Shown here piece by piece: positions 1 to 9,000 of a stretch of 64,000 nucleotides of DNA; within the stretch, counting starts at the first letter, position 1; each line of letters starts with the position of its first letter. A model generated the notes under the pieces. The model made no database searches. It saw only the letters and a list, made by a program, of their open reading frames with translations, and was not told the origin of the DNA. Where the stretch lies: assembly GCA_021798195.1 (NCBI GenBank), contig JAJZYH010000003.1:21034-85033 (forward strand), written 5' to 3'. This DNA comes from Thermoplasmata archaeon (GTDB taxonomy: Archaea > Thermoplasmatota > Thermoplasmata > Lutacidiplasmatales > UBA184). A program made the translations under genes and the position numbers.

Positions 1-1
1 C

Positions 2-2992
2 GTGGACCTCTTCTACGCCGGTCCCATCCGGGCGGCCGGGGGGACCGCGCAGGCCCTCTCGGTGCTCCTCGCGGACCGGGTCCGCCGGTCCCTGGGCCTC
101 GCCGCGTTCCGGGCGACCCCCGAGGAGATCGGGCGGTACAAGGAGGAGATCCCCCTCTACAAGCATCTCCAGCACCTCCAGTACACGCCGTCCCCCGAGG
201 AGATCGAGACGGTGGTCGCGAACCTCCCGGTGTGCGTGAACGGGGAGGCCACCGAGCGAAAGGAGGAGGTGAGCGCCTTCCGGGACCTGCCCCGGGTGGG
301 GACCAACGGGATCCGGGGCGGGGCATGCCTCGTCCTCGCCGAGGGGATCTGCCTGAAGGCCCCCAAGCTCCGGAAGATCGTGGAGCGCCTGGGGATCCCG
401 GGGTGGGAGTTCCTCGCCCACGTGGGGCAGAAGGGGACGCCGGAGAAGGAGGTGGAGGGGAACCTCCCCAAGTACCTCGCCGAGACGTTGGGAGGAAGGC
501 CCATCCTCTCCTACCCCCGCCGTCCGGGCGGTTTCCGCCTGGTCTACGGCCGTAGCCGCACCACCGGCCTCGCGGCGGCGGGGGTGAACCCGGCCACCAT
601 GGTGGTCCTGCGCCACTTCGTGGCGGTGGGGACGCAGGTGAAGACGGAGTTCCCGGGGAAGGCGGCCGCGATGAGCCTCTGCGACACGGTGGAGGGTCCC
701 CTCGTTCTCCTGGAGGACGGGTCCCTGGTGGAGGTGAACGATGTGGCGGAGGCGGAACGCCTCCTTCCGCGGATCCGGCAGATCGTGGACCTGGGGGAGA
801 TCCTGTTCTCCTACGGGGAGTTCCTGGAGAACAATCGACCCCTCATGCCGGGCGGCTACAGCCTCGCCTGGCATCTCGAGACGCTCCGCGCCCGGGGGCT
901 CCCCATCGACCGGCGCGCCCTCGCCCCCACCTTCGACGAGGCCGTCTCCGACGCCCGGGACCACGGGGTCCCGCTCCATCCCCGCTACAACCTCTTCTGG
1001 CATGACCTCGCCCTGGAGGGCCTTGTCCCCCTCTCCCGGACCGTGGAGCGCACGGGCCGCTGGGAGAACTCCACGCTCCTCCTTCCCGCCTCCCCCGAGC
1101 TCAAGGCGGACCTCATCACCCTGGGGGTTCCCCACCAGGAGGAGGGAGGCACGTTCCGCTTGAGCCCCCGCCTCGCGCCGTCATTCCTCCGGGGCCTGGG
1201 CCTCGAGGTCTCGGAGGGAGCGGTCCGGCGGCGCACCGAACTCCCGGAGATCCTCCCCGGGGCGTTCTCCTCCACCCTGGAGGTGGTGGAGCACCTCGCG
1301 GGGATCCGCATCCGTCCCCGGGGGCCCACCCGGGTGGGCCTTCGGGTGGGCCGCCCGGAGAAGGCCCGGCAGCGGACCATGGACCCCAACGTCCACGCGC
1401 TCTTCCCCGTGGGGGAGGCGGGGGGCCCCCAGAGGTCCCTCGTGAAGCTCCTGGGGTCCCGGGGCCGCTCGGGGGTCCCCCTCACCCTGGGGATCCGGAA
1501 ATGCCCCAGCTGCGGCACCCACACCCCGTGGGGGCGCTGCCCGTGCGGGGCGCACACCGCCCCCACGGGGAAGACGGTGACCCAGGAGGTCCAGGTGGGC
1601 TCCCTCTTCGAGGCGTCGGTGAAGAGGCTGGGACTGCCCCACGTCCCCGGTGTGAAGGGGGTGAAATCCCTCATGTCCGAGTCCCGCACCCCCGAACCCC
1701 TGGAGAAGGGGATCCTCCGCGCCTTCCACGGCGTGAGCGTCTACCAGGACGGCACCGCGCGGTTCGATCTCTCCGACCTCCCCCTCACCCACGTGCGCCC
1801 GCGGGAGATCGGCCTCTCCGTGGCCACGGCACGCTCCCTGGGGTACCAGCTCGACTGGATGGGAGACCCGCTGGAGAGCCCCGACCAGCTGGTGGAGCTC
1901 AGGCCCCACGACATCGTGGTCTCGCAGAGCTGCGGGGAATACCTGGTCCGCATCGCCCGCTTCGTGGACGACGAGCTGCGTCTCCTCTACGACCTTCCGC
2001 CCTTCTACCGCGCCCGCACCCCACAGGAGCTCGTGGGGCAGCTGGTCATCGCGCTGGCCCCCCACACCTCGGGAGGGGTCTTGGGCCGCATCCTCGGGTA
2101 CACCTCGGTGGAAGGGTGCTTCGCCCATCCGGTCTTCCATGCCGCCAAGCGCCGGAACTGCGACGGGGACGAGGACTCCGTGACCCTCCTCCTCGACGGG
2201 CTCCTCAACTTCTCCTTCGCCTACCTTCCCACCACCCGGGGCGCCCTCATGGACAAGCCCCTCGTCCTCACCACCCGCCTCGACGCGCGGGAGGTGGACA
2301 AGGAGGCGCACAACGTGGACCTCTCCCTCCGCTATCCCCTCGCGCTCTACGAGGCGGCCGAGAGGGGAGCCTCCCCCAAGGAGGTGGAGGGGATCATGGA
2401 CCTCCTGGGGAAGCGCCTGGGGACCCCCGGCCACGAATGGACGGGGTACGGCTTCACCCACGACACCACGGACATCGCCGGAGGGCCCGTCCGTTCCGCC
2501 TACCGGGAGGCCCGGGGCATGGAGGCGACGGTGGGGGACTCCCTGGCCCTGGAATCACAGATCCGGGCCGTGGACCTCCCCCACGCCGTCGCCCTGGTCC
2601 TGAACCACCACTTCCTCCCGGACCTCATGGGGAACCTCAAGAGCTACGCCACCCAGCGGTTCCGGTGCAAGGCGTGCAACGCCTCCTACCGTCGACCTCC
2701 CCTGGACCCGCACTGCACCGCGGAGGTCCGGGGCCAGCGGTGCGGCGGGGACCTCCTGCCCACGGTCTACCCGGGAGCCGTGACCAAGTACCTGGGCCTT
2801 TCCCAGCGCCTGGCCAAGACCCATGACGTGTCGCATTACCTGCGCCAGCGCCTGGACCTCCTCGAGGGATCCCTCGCCACGCTCTTCCCGGTGGAGAAGG
2901 CCTCCACCGCGTCGCTGGAACGCTACGCGGACCCGGGGTCCCCGACGCCGGGGGAGGAGGAGCCACCTCCGGAAGCACCGGAAGACCAGTGA
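2..2992 (+). CDS. polC: DNA polymerase II (PolD) large subunit DP2, 5'-truncated by window edge
   Basis: Catalytic large subunit of the archaeal replicative polymerase PolD, partner of the DP1 exonuclease subunit. The first visible residues, DLFYAGPIRAAGGTAQALSV, match a segment that normally lies about 110-130 residues into DP2, so the true N-terminus is outside the window; 996 residues are visible. A CPSCGTHTPWGRCPCG zinc site lies near residue 500. The catalytic motif NCDGDED near residue 720 is intact and carries no intein, although this is a common intein insertion site. A second four-Cys zinc module (CKAC...C...CGG) lies near residue 890, before a Pro/Glu-rich tail. PolD marks a euryarchaeal-type replisome. 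Confidence 0.97.
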   Translation: MDLFYAGPIRAAGGTAQALSVLLADRVRRSLGLAAFRATPEEIGRYKEEIPLYKHLQHLQYTPSPEEIETVVANLPVCVNGEATERKEEVSAFRDLPRVGTNGIRGGACLVLAEGICLKAPKLRKIVERLGIPGWEFLAHVGQKGTPEKEVEGNLPKYLAETLGGRPILSYPRRPGGFRLVYGRSRTTGLAAAGVNPATMVVLRHFVAVGTQVKTEFPGKAAAMSLCDTVEGPLVLLEDGSLVEVNDVAEAERLLPRIRQIVDLGEILFSYGEFLENNRPLMPGGYSLAWHLETLRARGLPIDRRALAPTFDEAVSDARDHGVPLHPRYNLFWHDLALEGLVPLSRTVERTGRWENSTLLLPASPELKADLITLGVPHQEEGGTFRLSPRLAPSFLRGLGLEVSEGAVRRRTELPEILPGAFSSTLEVVEHLAGIRIRPRGPTRVGLRVGRPEKARQRTMDPNVHALFPVGEAGGPQRSLVKLLGSRGRSGVPLTLGIRKCPSCGTHTPWGRCPCGAHTAPTGKTVTQEVQVGSLFEASVKRLGLPHVPGVKGVKSLMSESRTPEPLEKGILRAFHGVSVYQDGTARFDLSDLPLTHVRPREIGLSVATARSLGYQLDWMGDPLESPDQLVELRPHDIVVSQSCGEYLVRIARFVDDELRLLYDLPPFYRARTPQELVGQLVIALAPHTSGGVLGRILGYTSVEGCFAHPVFHAAKRRNCDGDEDSVTLLLDGLLNFSFAYLPTTRGALMDKPLVLTTRLDAREVDKEAHNVDLSLRYPLALYEAAERGASPKEVEGIMDLLGKRLGTPGHEWTGYGFTHDTTDIAGGPVRSAYREARGMEATVGDSLALESQIRAVDLPHAVALVLNHHFLPDLMGNLKSYATQRFRCKACNASYRRPPLDPHCTAEVRGQRCGGDLLPTVYPGAVTKYLGLSQRLAKTHDVSHYLRQRLDLLEGSLATLFPVEKASTASLERYADPGSPTPGEEEPPPEAPEDQ

Positions 2993-3025
2993 GCGGAACG
3001 CTGCGGCCTGGGACCTCCCCATCGC

Positions 3026-3031
3026 TTTAAT
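3026..3031 (+). promoter_or_regulatory. TATA-like box of the tRNA-Arg gene
   Basis: TTTAAT in a GC-rich stretch. Its centre is about 25 nt before the first base of the tRNA acceptor stem, so transcription would begin at or very near the mature 5' end. Confidence 0.6.
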
Positions 3032-3053
3032 CCCGCCCCGCGCTCCCCCGGCC

Positions 3054-3163
3054 GGGCTCGTGGGGTAGTTTGGACTATCCTGATGGCCTTCGGAGCCATC
3101 GACCCGGGTTCGAAGCTCAGCGCCCCCCGAGGGGACGTTGCGGCGAAACTCCCGGCGAGCCCG
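3054..3163 (+). tRNA. tRNA-Arg(TCG) with a ~35-nt intron in the T loop
   Basis: Acceptor strand GGGCTCG (3054-3060) pairs perfectly over 7 bp with CGAGCCC (3156-3162), followed by discriminator G3163. D stem is GGGT/ATCC. The anticodon stem ATGGC/GCCAT encloses loop CTTCGGA, giving anticodon TCG with G37, as expected for tRNA-Arg. The T-stem 5' strand CCGGG (3104-3108) is followed by TTCGAA, but its perfect complement CCCGG comes only at 3151-3155. Removing about 35 nt (for example 3115-3149) restores the T loop TTCGAAT. The same mature fold is possible with the intron shifted up to 3 nt leftward, placing it between positions 56/57 and 59/60. No CCA is encoded. Read without the intron, the 3' side has mismatches in both stems. 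Confidence 0.88.
3115..3149 (+). other. Putative non-canonical tRNA intron
   Basis: 35-nt insertion between the two halves of the T arm of tRNA-Arg. It can fold internally (CCCC/GGGG around CGA, and CGCC/GGCG). I could not draw a clean bulge-helix-bulge by eye, so the exact splice sites are uncertain by up to 3 nt. Confidence 0.7.
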
Positions 3164-3255
3164 TCCCTGTCCTCCGGGGAGATGGAGGACGAGGGGACGC
3201 CGGGGGGGATCCGGACGTCGGGCCTTCCCACGCCGTCCCGTTCCTTTCGGGTCCC

Positions 3256-4797
3256 TCAGCCCCCGGCCTCTTTCCGGAGGGTACAGATGGACTCCCGGAG
3301 CCGGAACGTCCGCCGCTGACCGGAGCGGCGGGAGCGCGCCGGCTCGAACCGCACCACCCGGAACCCCCGGAGACGGGCGAGTCGGGCCAACAGGAGGTCG
3401 CTGGGAATGTAGACCCCGGCCATGAGGGAGTCTCCGTTCACCACCACGAAATGGCCCCCGGGCCGGAGCGCCTCATGGACCCGCCCCAGCACCGCGTACA
3501 TGTCGTCGAAGTACCGGCGGACCAGCTCCGCCATGTCCCTCCTCCGGTAGCCTTCCTTCCCCCGGAGGCTCTCCCGGAGCGCCGCGACCACGTCCCGGAT
3601 CCATGGTTCCTCCGCCACGTCGGGGGCGGGACGGTGCTCCGCCACCGCCCGGCGGGAGACGTTGTCACAGGTCACCATGGATTCCTTGAGGCGGGAGAGC
3701 TCCTCGTAGGAACGGGTCATGTCGAGCCAGGTGAGCTCCAGCTTGTAGTTCATCACGTAATCCATCCCGTTCACGTACGGGGGGCTCGTGATGGCGAGGT
3801 CCATGCTCCCCGCGGGGACCTTGACCTCCCGGGCATCCTCCGCCCAGAGGACGGGAGGCGGTCCCCACCGCTCCCGGAAGGAGGCGAGCCATCGGAGGTC
3901 CTCCTGGATCCGACCCACGGCCCCCAGGAACTCCTGGAACGGCCGTCCCCCCGGCACCGGAGGCTTCCGGGCGTACCCCAGGCACGGGGCCCGCTTGAGC
4001 TGGCTCGAGGGGACGAGGATCGACGCGAAGGCCACGGTGAGCAGGTCCCGGAGGGGCCCCTCCGGGACCTCCCAGAGCTGCGCCTTCAGCCGCCGGAGGG
4101 AGTCCAGCGCCTCCCGGGAGAACTGGTCATGGAGACGGGAGAGGAACGGGGCAGGGGCGAGGGGTCCCTCCCGGGCAAGCCGCACCACGTCGCGCGCCCA
4201 GCGCCCCAGGTCCTCCGGGGATGCCTCCCAGTGGCTCTTCGCCCGGACGGCGAGGGCGGCGATGGGCATCCGCTCCACGCCAAATGCGGCACACCCGCGC
4301 AACCGGGCCTGGACAAGGACCGTGCCGCTCCCGCAGAACGGGTCCAGGACCCGCGTCCCGGGTCCGGCCCCGAACCGCTCCAGGACCCGGTCCACGAACC
4401 CGGCGGAGAACCCCTGCACGTAGGGCCACCATCGGTGGACGGGGCGTTCCTCGTTCCCCCGGAACTGGATGTCCCCCACATACGGTTCCGGGAGAAGGGA
4501 GCATTCCCGGGAGAAGCGAGAAACGTAGTCGTCCGGCCCGGGGATGCCGGTGCGGGCGGAGGGGTCCTCGGCGTACTTCCCCAGGACCCAGAGGCCCCGA
4601 CCCATCCGGCGGAGCGGGGCCCGGAGGGAGAGCTGGGAGAGACCCTCCGGCACCGTCGCCGGCGGGAGGCCCGTCTTCGCGGCGAGCTGCCTCTCCGTGA
4701 GCCCCATCCATCCCGCCGCTTCCAGGGCGGCCTTGAGCCTCTCCACGGGGGCGGGATCCCCCCCCGCCGCCGCTTCCCCGGCGCCGAACCCGGTCAC
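3256..4797 (-). CDS. Orphan DNA methyltransferase (amino-methylating, N4-C or N6-A type)
   Basis: 513 residues, GTG start. The N-terminal ~90 residues look like a winged-helix/HTH segment (TERQLAAKTGLPPATV). SAM-binding motif I DPFCGSGTV lies near residue 150 and catalytic motif IV TSPPYVNGMDY near residue 336, so motif I precedes motif IV. No THUMP domain is seen, which argues against a Trm11-type tRNA enzyme, though an RNA substrate is not excluded. The SPPYxNxxDY form is typical of stand-alone DNA amino-methyltransferases. No restriction endonuclease gene is adjacent. It follows the small gene upstream by 27 nt on the same strand, so they are probably co-transcribed. Recognition sequence unknown. 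Confidence 0.82.
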   Translation of the reverse strand: MTGFGAGEAAAGGDPAPVERLKAALEAAGWMGLTERQLAAKTGLPPATVPEGLSQLSLRAPLRRMGRGLWVLGKYAEDPSARTGIPGPDDYVSRFSRECSLLPEPYVGDIQFRGNEERPVHRWWPYVQGFSAGFVDRVLERFGAGPGTRVLDPFCGSGTVLVQARLRGCAAFGVERMPIAALAVRAKSHWEASPEDLGRWARDVVRLAREGPLAPAPFLSRLHDQFSREALDSLRRLKAQLWEVPEGPLRDLLTVAFASILVPSSQLKRAPCLGYARKPPVPGGRPFQEFLGAVGRIQEDLRWLASFRERWGPPPVLWAEDAREVKVPAGSMDLAITSPPYVNGMDYVMNYKLELTWLDMTRSYEELSRLKESMVTCDNVSRRAVAEHRPAPDVAEEPWIRDVVAALRESLRGKEGYRRRDMAELVRRYFDDMYAVLGRVHEALRPGGHFVVVNGDSLMAGVYIPSDLLLARLARLRGFRVVRFEPARSRRSGQRRTFRLRESICTLRKEAGG

Positions 4798-4824
4798 GTC
4801 CGTCCCCCGGGGGACCTCCCTCCG

Positions 4825-5121
4825 CTATCCGAAGTACACCTGGGCCGCCTCGGGGATGCGCTTCTCCTCCTCCGGCTTCGCGTGGTTCAGGATCTCCAGG
4901 GAGAGGACCACGGAGCAGGGGATGAGCCGGATCCGTCCGGCGCCGTCCTTCTCCTTCCCTTCGGTCATCTCCACCGAGAGCGCCTGGTCCCCACCCAGGT
5001 TCACGTACCCCCGGAAGATCCCGGTGGTCACAAGGGGTTCCTCGGATCGGTCGGCGGATCGGATGGTCAGGGTGGAACCGGCGGTCAGGGTCACCAGGGG
5101 CCGCTTTTTGTCGTCGGGCAT
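4825..5121 (-). CDS. Small conserved-looking hypothetical protein
   Basis: 98 residues, ATG start, soluble, with alternating charged and hydrophobic residues suggesting a beta-rich fold (LVTLTAGSTLTI, LVTTGIFRGYVNL). I do not recognise the family. It lies between a winged-helix gene and the DNA methylase, all leftward with short gaps (85 and 27 nt), so it is probably part of one transcription unit. No catalytic motif, signal peptide or membrane segment is visible. Confidence 0.65.
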   Translation of the reverse strand: MPDDKKRPLVTLTAGSTLTIRSADRSEEPLVTTGIFRGYVNLGGDQALSVEMTEGKEKDGAGRIRLIPCSVVLSLEILNHAKPEEEKRIPEAAQVYFG

Positions 5122-5206
5122 CGAAGGAGCATCCAGCGGTCCCGGGTCTTGAGAGTTCCGGGCCGTTCCCAGGTGGGAGGCCCGCGGCGTCCGGACCCCC
5201 CCACCC

Positions 5207-5698
5207 TCACGAGGACGGCTTCCCTTTCGAAGGGGAGGAGGGGACCGCGGGTTTCCTCTCGGCCTCGAGAAGCCTCCCCAGGTGGTCCACCGTCTCCCGG
5301 TAGTGCTTGAGAGCGTTCTGGGCGTTGGCCTCCACGAAGTCCCAGGCCCGTCCCAGGTTCCCGTAGCGCAGACGGAATCCCTTGCGGCCCTTGCCGCCTT
5401 CCTGCGCCTCCGCCACCTCCTCGAGGAGGTCCAGGGCCTTGAGGCGGTTCAGGTGGCGGTAGACCGTGGGCTTGCTGGTCTTGAGGACCGCCGTGAGCTC
5501 CTCGGGGTACCATAGCCGGTCGGGGTGCCGGAGCAGGCAGTCCCGCATCAGGCGGTACGCCACCGAGCCGTCGGTGGCCTCCGGGTCGGCCCCTTCGGAG
5601 AGGTACCCGATCTGGGAGAGGAACTCCCGGAGCACCTCGTCCACGTCGGTGAGGGGCGTGAGGGGGATGCTGTAGCGAACGGTGAGCTCGAAGGGCAT
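5207..5698 (-). CDS. Winged helix-turn-helix DNA-binding protein
   Basis: 163 residues from the ATG at MPFELTVRYSIPL. The frame stays open to 6076, but the extra N-terminal residues are Arg/Pro/Gly-rich and run into the promoter of the divergent surface-protein gene, so the shorter start is preferred. The central part (YPEELTAVLKTSKPTVYRHLNRLKALDLL) is a clear wHTH of the ArsR/MarR-like kind. The C-terminal part (DFVEANAQNALKHYRETVDHLGRLLEAE) is predicted helical and may dimerise. It may regulate the downstream small gene and methylase or the divergent surface-protein gene; both are inference. Confidence 0.75.
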   Translation of the reverse strand: MPFELTVRYSIPLTPLTDVDEVLREFLSQIGYLSEGADPEATDGSVAYRLMRDCLLRHPDRLWYPEELTAVLKTSKPTVYRHLNRLKALDLLEEVAEAQEGGKGRKGFRLRYGNLGRAWDFVEANAQNALKHYRETVDHLGRLLEAERKPAVPSSPSKGKPSS

Positions 5699-6018
5699 GG
5701 ACGCCGCCGCGAGCCGTCGGGGGGTCTTGAACCCTTTGCGACCTCGGAGAGGGAACGTTCGCCCTGCGGGACGGAGACCGTTCCTCCGGGCCATGGATCG
5801 CTCCGTCGGGTGCCCACCGATAGGTCCACTTCCACATCCGGTCCCCCCGGCCCATCTCCCCCCCCGTGTCCGTTCCACAGCCAGACCTCTCACCGTTTGG
5901 GGAGACACAAGGGATCCCGCCCGAAGGTGCGCGAAGGAGATCTCGGAACGGAGGTTCCCGGGACGATCCGCCACTTCCGATTCATTTATCGCATAACGTT
6001 TCCCTAACCTTCCCGCGC
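5699..6018. other. Divergent intergenic region
   Basis: 320 nt between the leftward wHTH gene and the rightward surface-protein gene. Only the surface-protein TATA-like box is recognisable. Reading frames cross it on both strands, but their translations show no domain and look like GC-driven shadows. Confidence 0.5.
5984..5991 (+). promoter_or_regulatory. TATA-like box of the surface-protein gene
   Basis: ATTTATCG, centred about 31 nt before the ATG at 6019; transcription would start about 6 nt before it. Confidence 0.55.
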
Positions 6019-9000
6019 ATGGACCCCCCCAGGAGCGTTCCCTTCCGGCATGTCCTCCGGTCCCGTCGGCGCCCACCGGTCCGAGCCGGTCTTGTCCTCG
6101 TCCTGGGGATCGCCATGGCGTTCACCGCCATCCCCCCGTGGGGCATCCCTTCCGGCCCATTCCCCGGTAGACTGACCCCGATCTCCATCCGGGATGGAGG
6201 AACGTCCCCCGCGGGGACCGCTTCCTTCAACCTCACCGGCTTCGTCCTGGGCCGGGCCGCCTCGGGCGAGGCCCCTCTGGGGAACGTCCCCGTCCGCCTG
6301 TGGGCCCAGGGGAACGGGCCCTTCAACGCCCCGCTGGTGGACGAGACCACGACCGCGTCCAACGGGAGCTACGGGTTCCCGTCGGTGCCGGCCGGCAACT
6401 ACTGGGTCGCCGCGGTACCGGCGAACGGCTTCGGGGGCGAGGGACTCCCCGTCTCCGATTCCACGAACGGCGTGACCCTCCACCTCAACGTGACCGTGTT
6501 CCCCCAGATCCCCTACGACAACCGGACCTTCGTGCTCCCCCACTGGGACAACTGGAGCCAGTACGACGGCGGCTACCCGGACCAGGCGATGAAACCGGTG
6601 CTCTCCTGGACCCAGGATGGCGCCTTCTACGTCAATGCCTCGAGCCTCCTGGTCTTCTATTCCTTCGCCAACGGGACCGCCTATCCCATCGCCCCCTGGC
6701 TCCATCTCTACGAGAACATCATGGACTACGGAGGCTTCGACAACGAGCTCTTCACCACCCAGGACGGGTCCTACCTCTACGAGTTCGGATGCCTCACGAG
6801 CTGTGGGTCCTCGTCGACCATCACCTTCTACGCGGTGAACGTGACCACCGGGGCCCACGTGGAGTACAACTTCTCCGGGGTGACCGACGCCAATCTCGTC
6901 ACCAATGGCCAGATCGACATGATCGGGCAGGACGGTTCCCACTTCATCGCCACACTCATCGAGTCCGACGGGACGGTCCTGGGCTACAACCTCCTCAACC
7001 GGACGCAGTGGACCCTGGGCCACCTGTCGTTCTTCGAGGCGAACAACATCTACTGGGAGGCGTACCTCAACGCCTACGTCGACGTGCAGGCGGAGGGGAG
7101 CAGCGCCGACGGCATCGTGGAGTACCAGCTCCAGGGACCGGCGCCGGGAACGCGGCTCGTCCCCGTGTACACCGGGACCTACGGGAGCGGCTACGTGTCC
7201 AACGGGGTGGACGGGACCCTCCTCAACGTCACCAGCCATACCCTCGTGGTGGCGGAGGCATCCAACAACCCCAACATCGCCGCCATCCTCTGGGAGGAGT
7301 TTGGCTACAATGCCTCCACGGGGATCCTCACGGGGATGATCGCCTCCAACGACAACCCCTCGGGGACGGTCTCGGGCTCGAACTATGACATCAACGGCGC
7401 CCCCTGCGGATGCGCCAGCGAGGTGGAGCGGCCCACCATCGTGAGCGATGGGCCAGGGTTCAACGTCGCCTGGAACCCCACCTTCAACAACAGCTCCTGG
7501 ATCGCGAACCCGGGGGGGCAGGGCTGGATCGACACCAACGTCACCCCCATCAATCCCGTGAGCGCGCAGCACTTCGATGCGTTCTCCACGCGCAGCGCCC
7601 CCGGCTTCTTCCGGAACACGTCGTACCTCCTCTCCAACATGAACGCGTTCTGCGCAGGGAACTCGGGGAACGGGACCCGGTGCAACATCGACGGGGATTA
7701 CGGATCCCCGGTGGGAACGGTCTGGTACCTCTGGAGGACCGGTGCTCCCGAGTTCCCCTTCCCCGCCACTTCGGCTCTCGCCCAGGTAGGGGCGCCGGGA
7801 GCGCCCCTCCTCCGGAGCGTGACGCACCAGGCGACCAACGTGACCGTGGCGTGGATGCCTCCCAGCTCCGGGGCCCAGCCCATCGTGAACTGGACCCTCT
7901 TCTGGGGCCTTCACAACGGGTCCTGGACGCACGCCCGGGCCCTCTTCGGATCCAACCGGACCACCACGGTGACGGACCTCCTCCCCCAGACCACCTATTT
8001 CTTCGCCCTCGAAGCGTGGAACCTCCACTGGCACGGACCGCTCGCGTACTTCCAGGAGACCACCGGAGCGGCGGCGGGAACGTACAACGTGACCCTCGCG
8101 GAGACCGGTCTTCCCCCGGGGACTCCCTGGACCGCCACGTTGGGAGGCTCTTCCAACTCCTCCTCCACCCCCGAGATCGGGTTTGCGGTCCCCAACGGGA
8201 CCTACCCGTTCCAGGTGGATTCCCCGGTCCCGGGCCCGTGGGGGACCCGGTACATCGCCATCCCTTCCTCGGGGAACGTGACGGTGGCCGGCGGACCCCG
8301 GACCGTGAACATCTCCTTTGCGCTCCAGTATCACCTCGGGACGTCCGTGTTCCCCTCCGGCGCCGGGAACGTCGCACCCGCACCCGGATGGTACGCCGCC
8401 GGGGCCCGGGTGAACCTCACGGCGTGGGGGGCCCGTGGCTCCGCGTTCTCCTTCTGGTCCGGCACGGGGACCGGCAACTATTCGGGCCCCGACGACCCGG
8501 CCTTCGTGACCATGGAGGCGCCCGTGAACGAGTCGGCCTATTTCACCCCGGAGACAAACTATCCCCTCTCGTTCGTCTGGACCAACCCTTCCCCGGGGAT
8601 CACCTGGTCCGTGGACGTGGGGGGCATCTCCATCTCCTCCACCGCCTCCACGATCACGTTCAACGAGACCAACGGGACCTATCCCTACCTTGTGGCGAGC
8701 CCCCTATCGGTGGCGCCCGGCGCCCGGGTGGTCCTCACCCCCGATTCGGGCACGGTCTCCATCTCGGCGAGCCCCGCCACGGTCTCCGTCGCCGGACAGA
8801 CCCAGTACTCCGAGGGGATCTCCGGCACACCCGCCGCGGATGGGCTCGTCTATCCGGCGAGCGGGTGGTACGACGCGGGGGGCTCGCTCACCCTGCTGGC
8901 GTACCCGGATCCCGGGTTCCGGTTCCTGGGATGGACGGGATTGGGAACCGGATCCTACAGCGGGCCCGAGGATCCCCTTCCCCTTTCCACCAACAGCTCC

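Noticed and set aside
3054..3128. Contiguous tRNA pseudogene reading with a degenerate 3' end
   Set aside because: A perfect T-stem and acceptor complement plus discriminator occur 35 nt downstream, so an intron explains the sequence better than decay.
3070..5310. 746-codon rightward open frame opposite the methylase
   Set aside because: Translation is Pro/Gly/Arg/Glu-rich with no domain; the opposite strand encodes clear methylase motifs. Long antisense frames are expected at this GC content.
6004..8334. 776-codon leftward open frame opposite the surface protein
   Set aside because: Low-complexity translation with no motifs; antisense to a well-supported gene.
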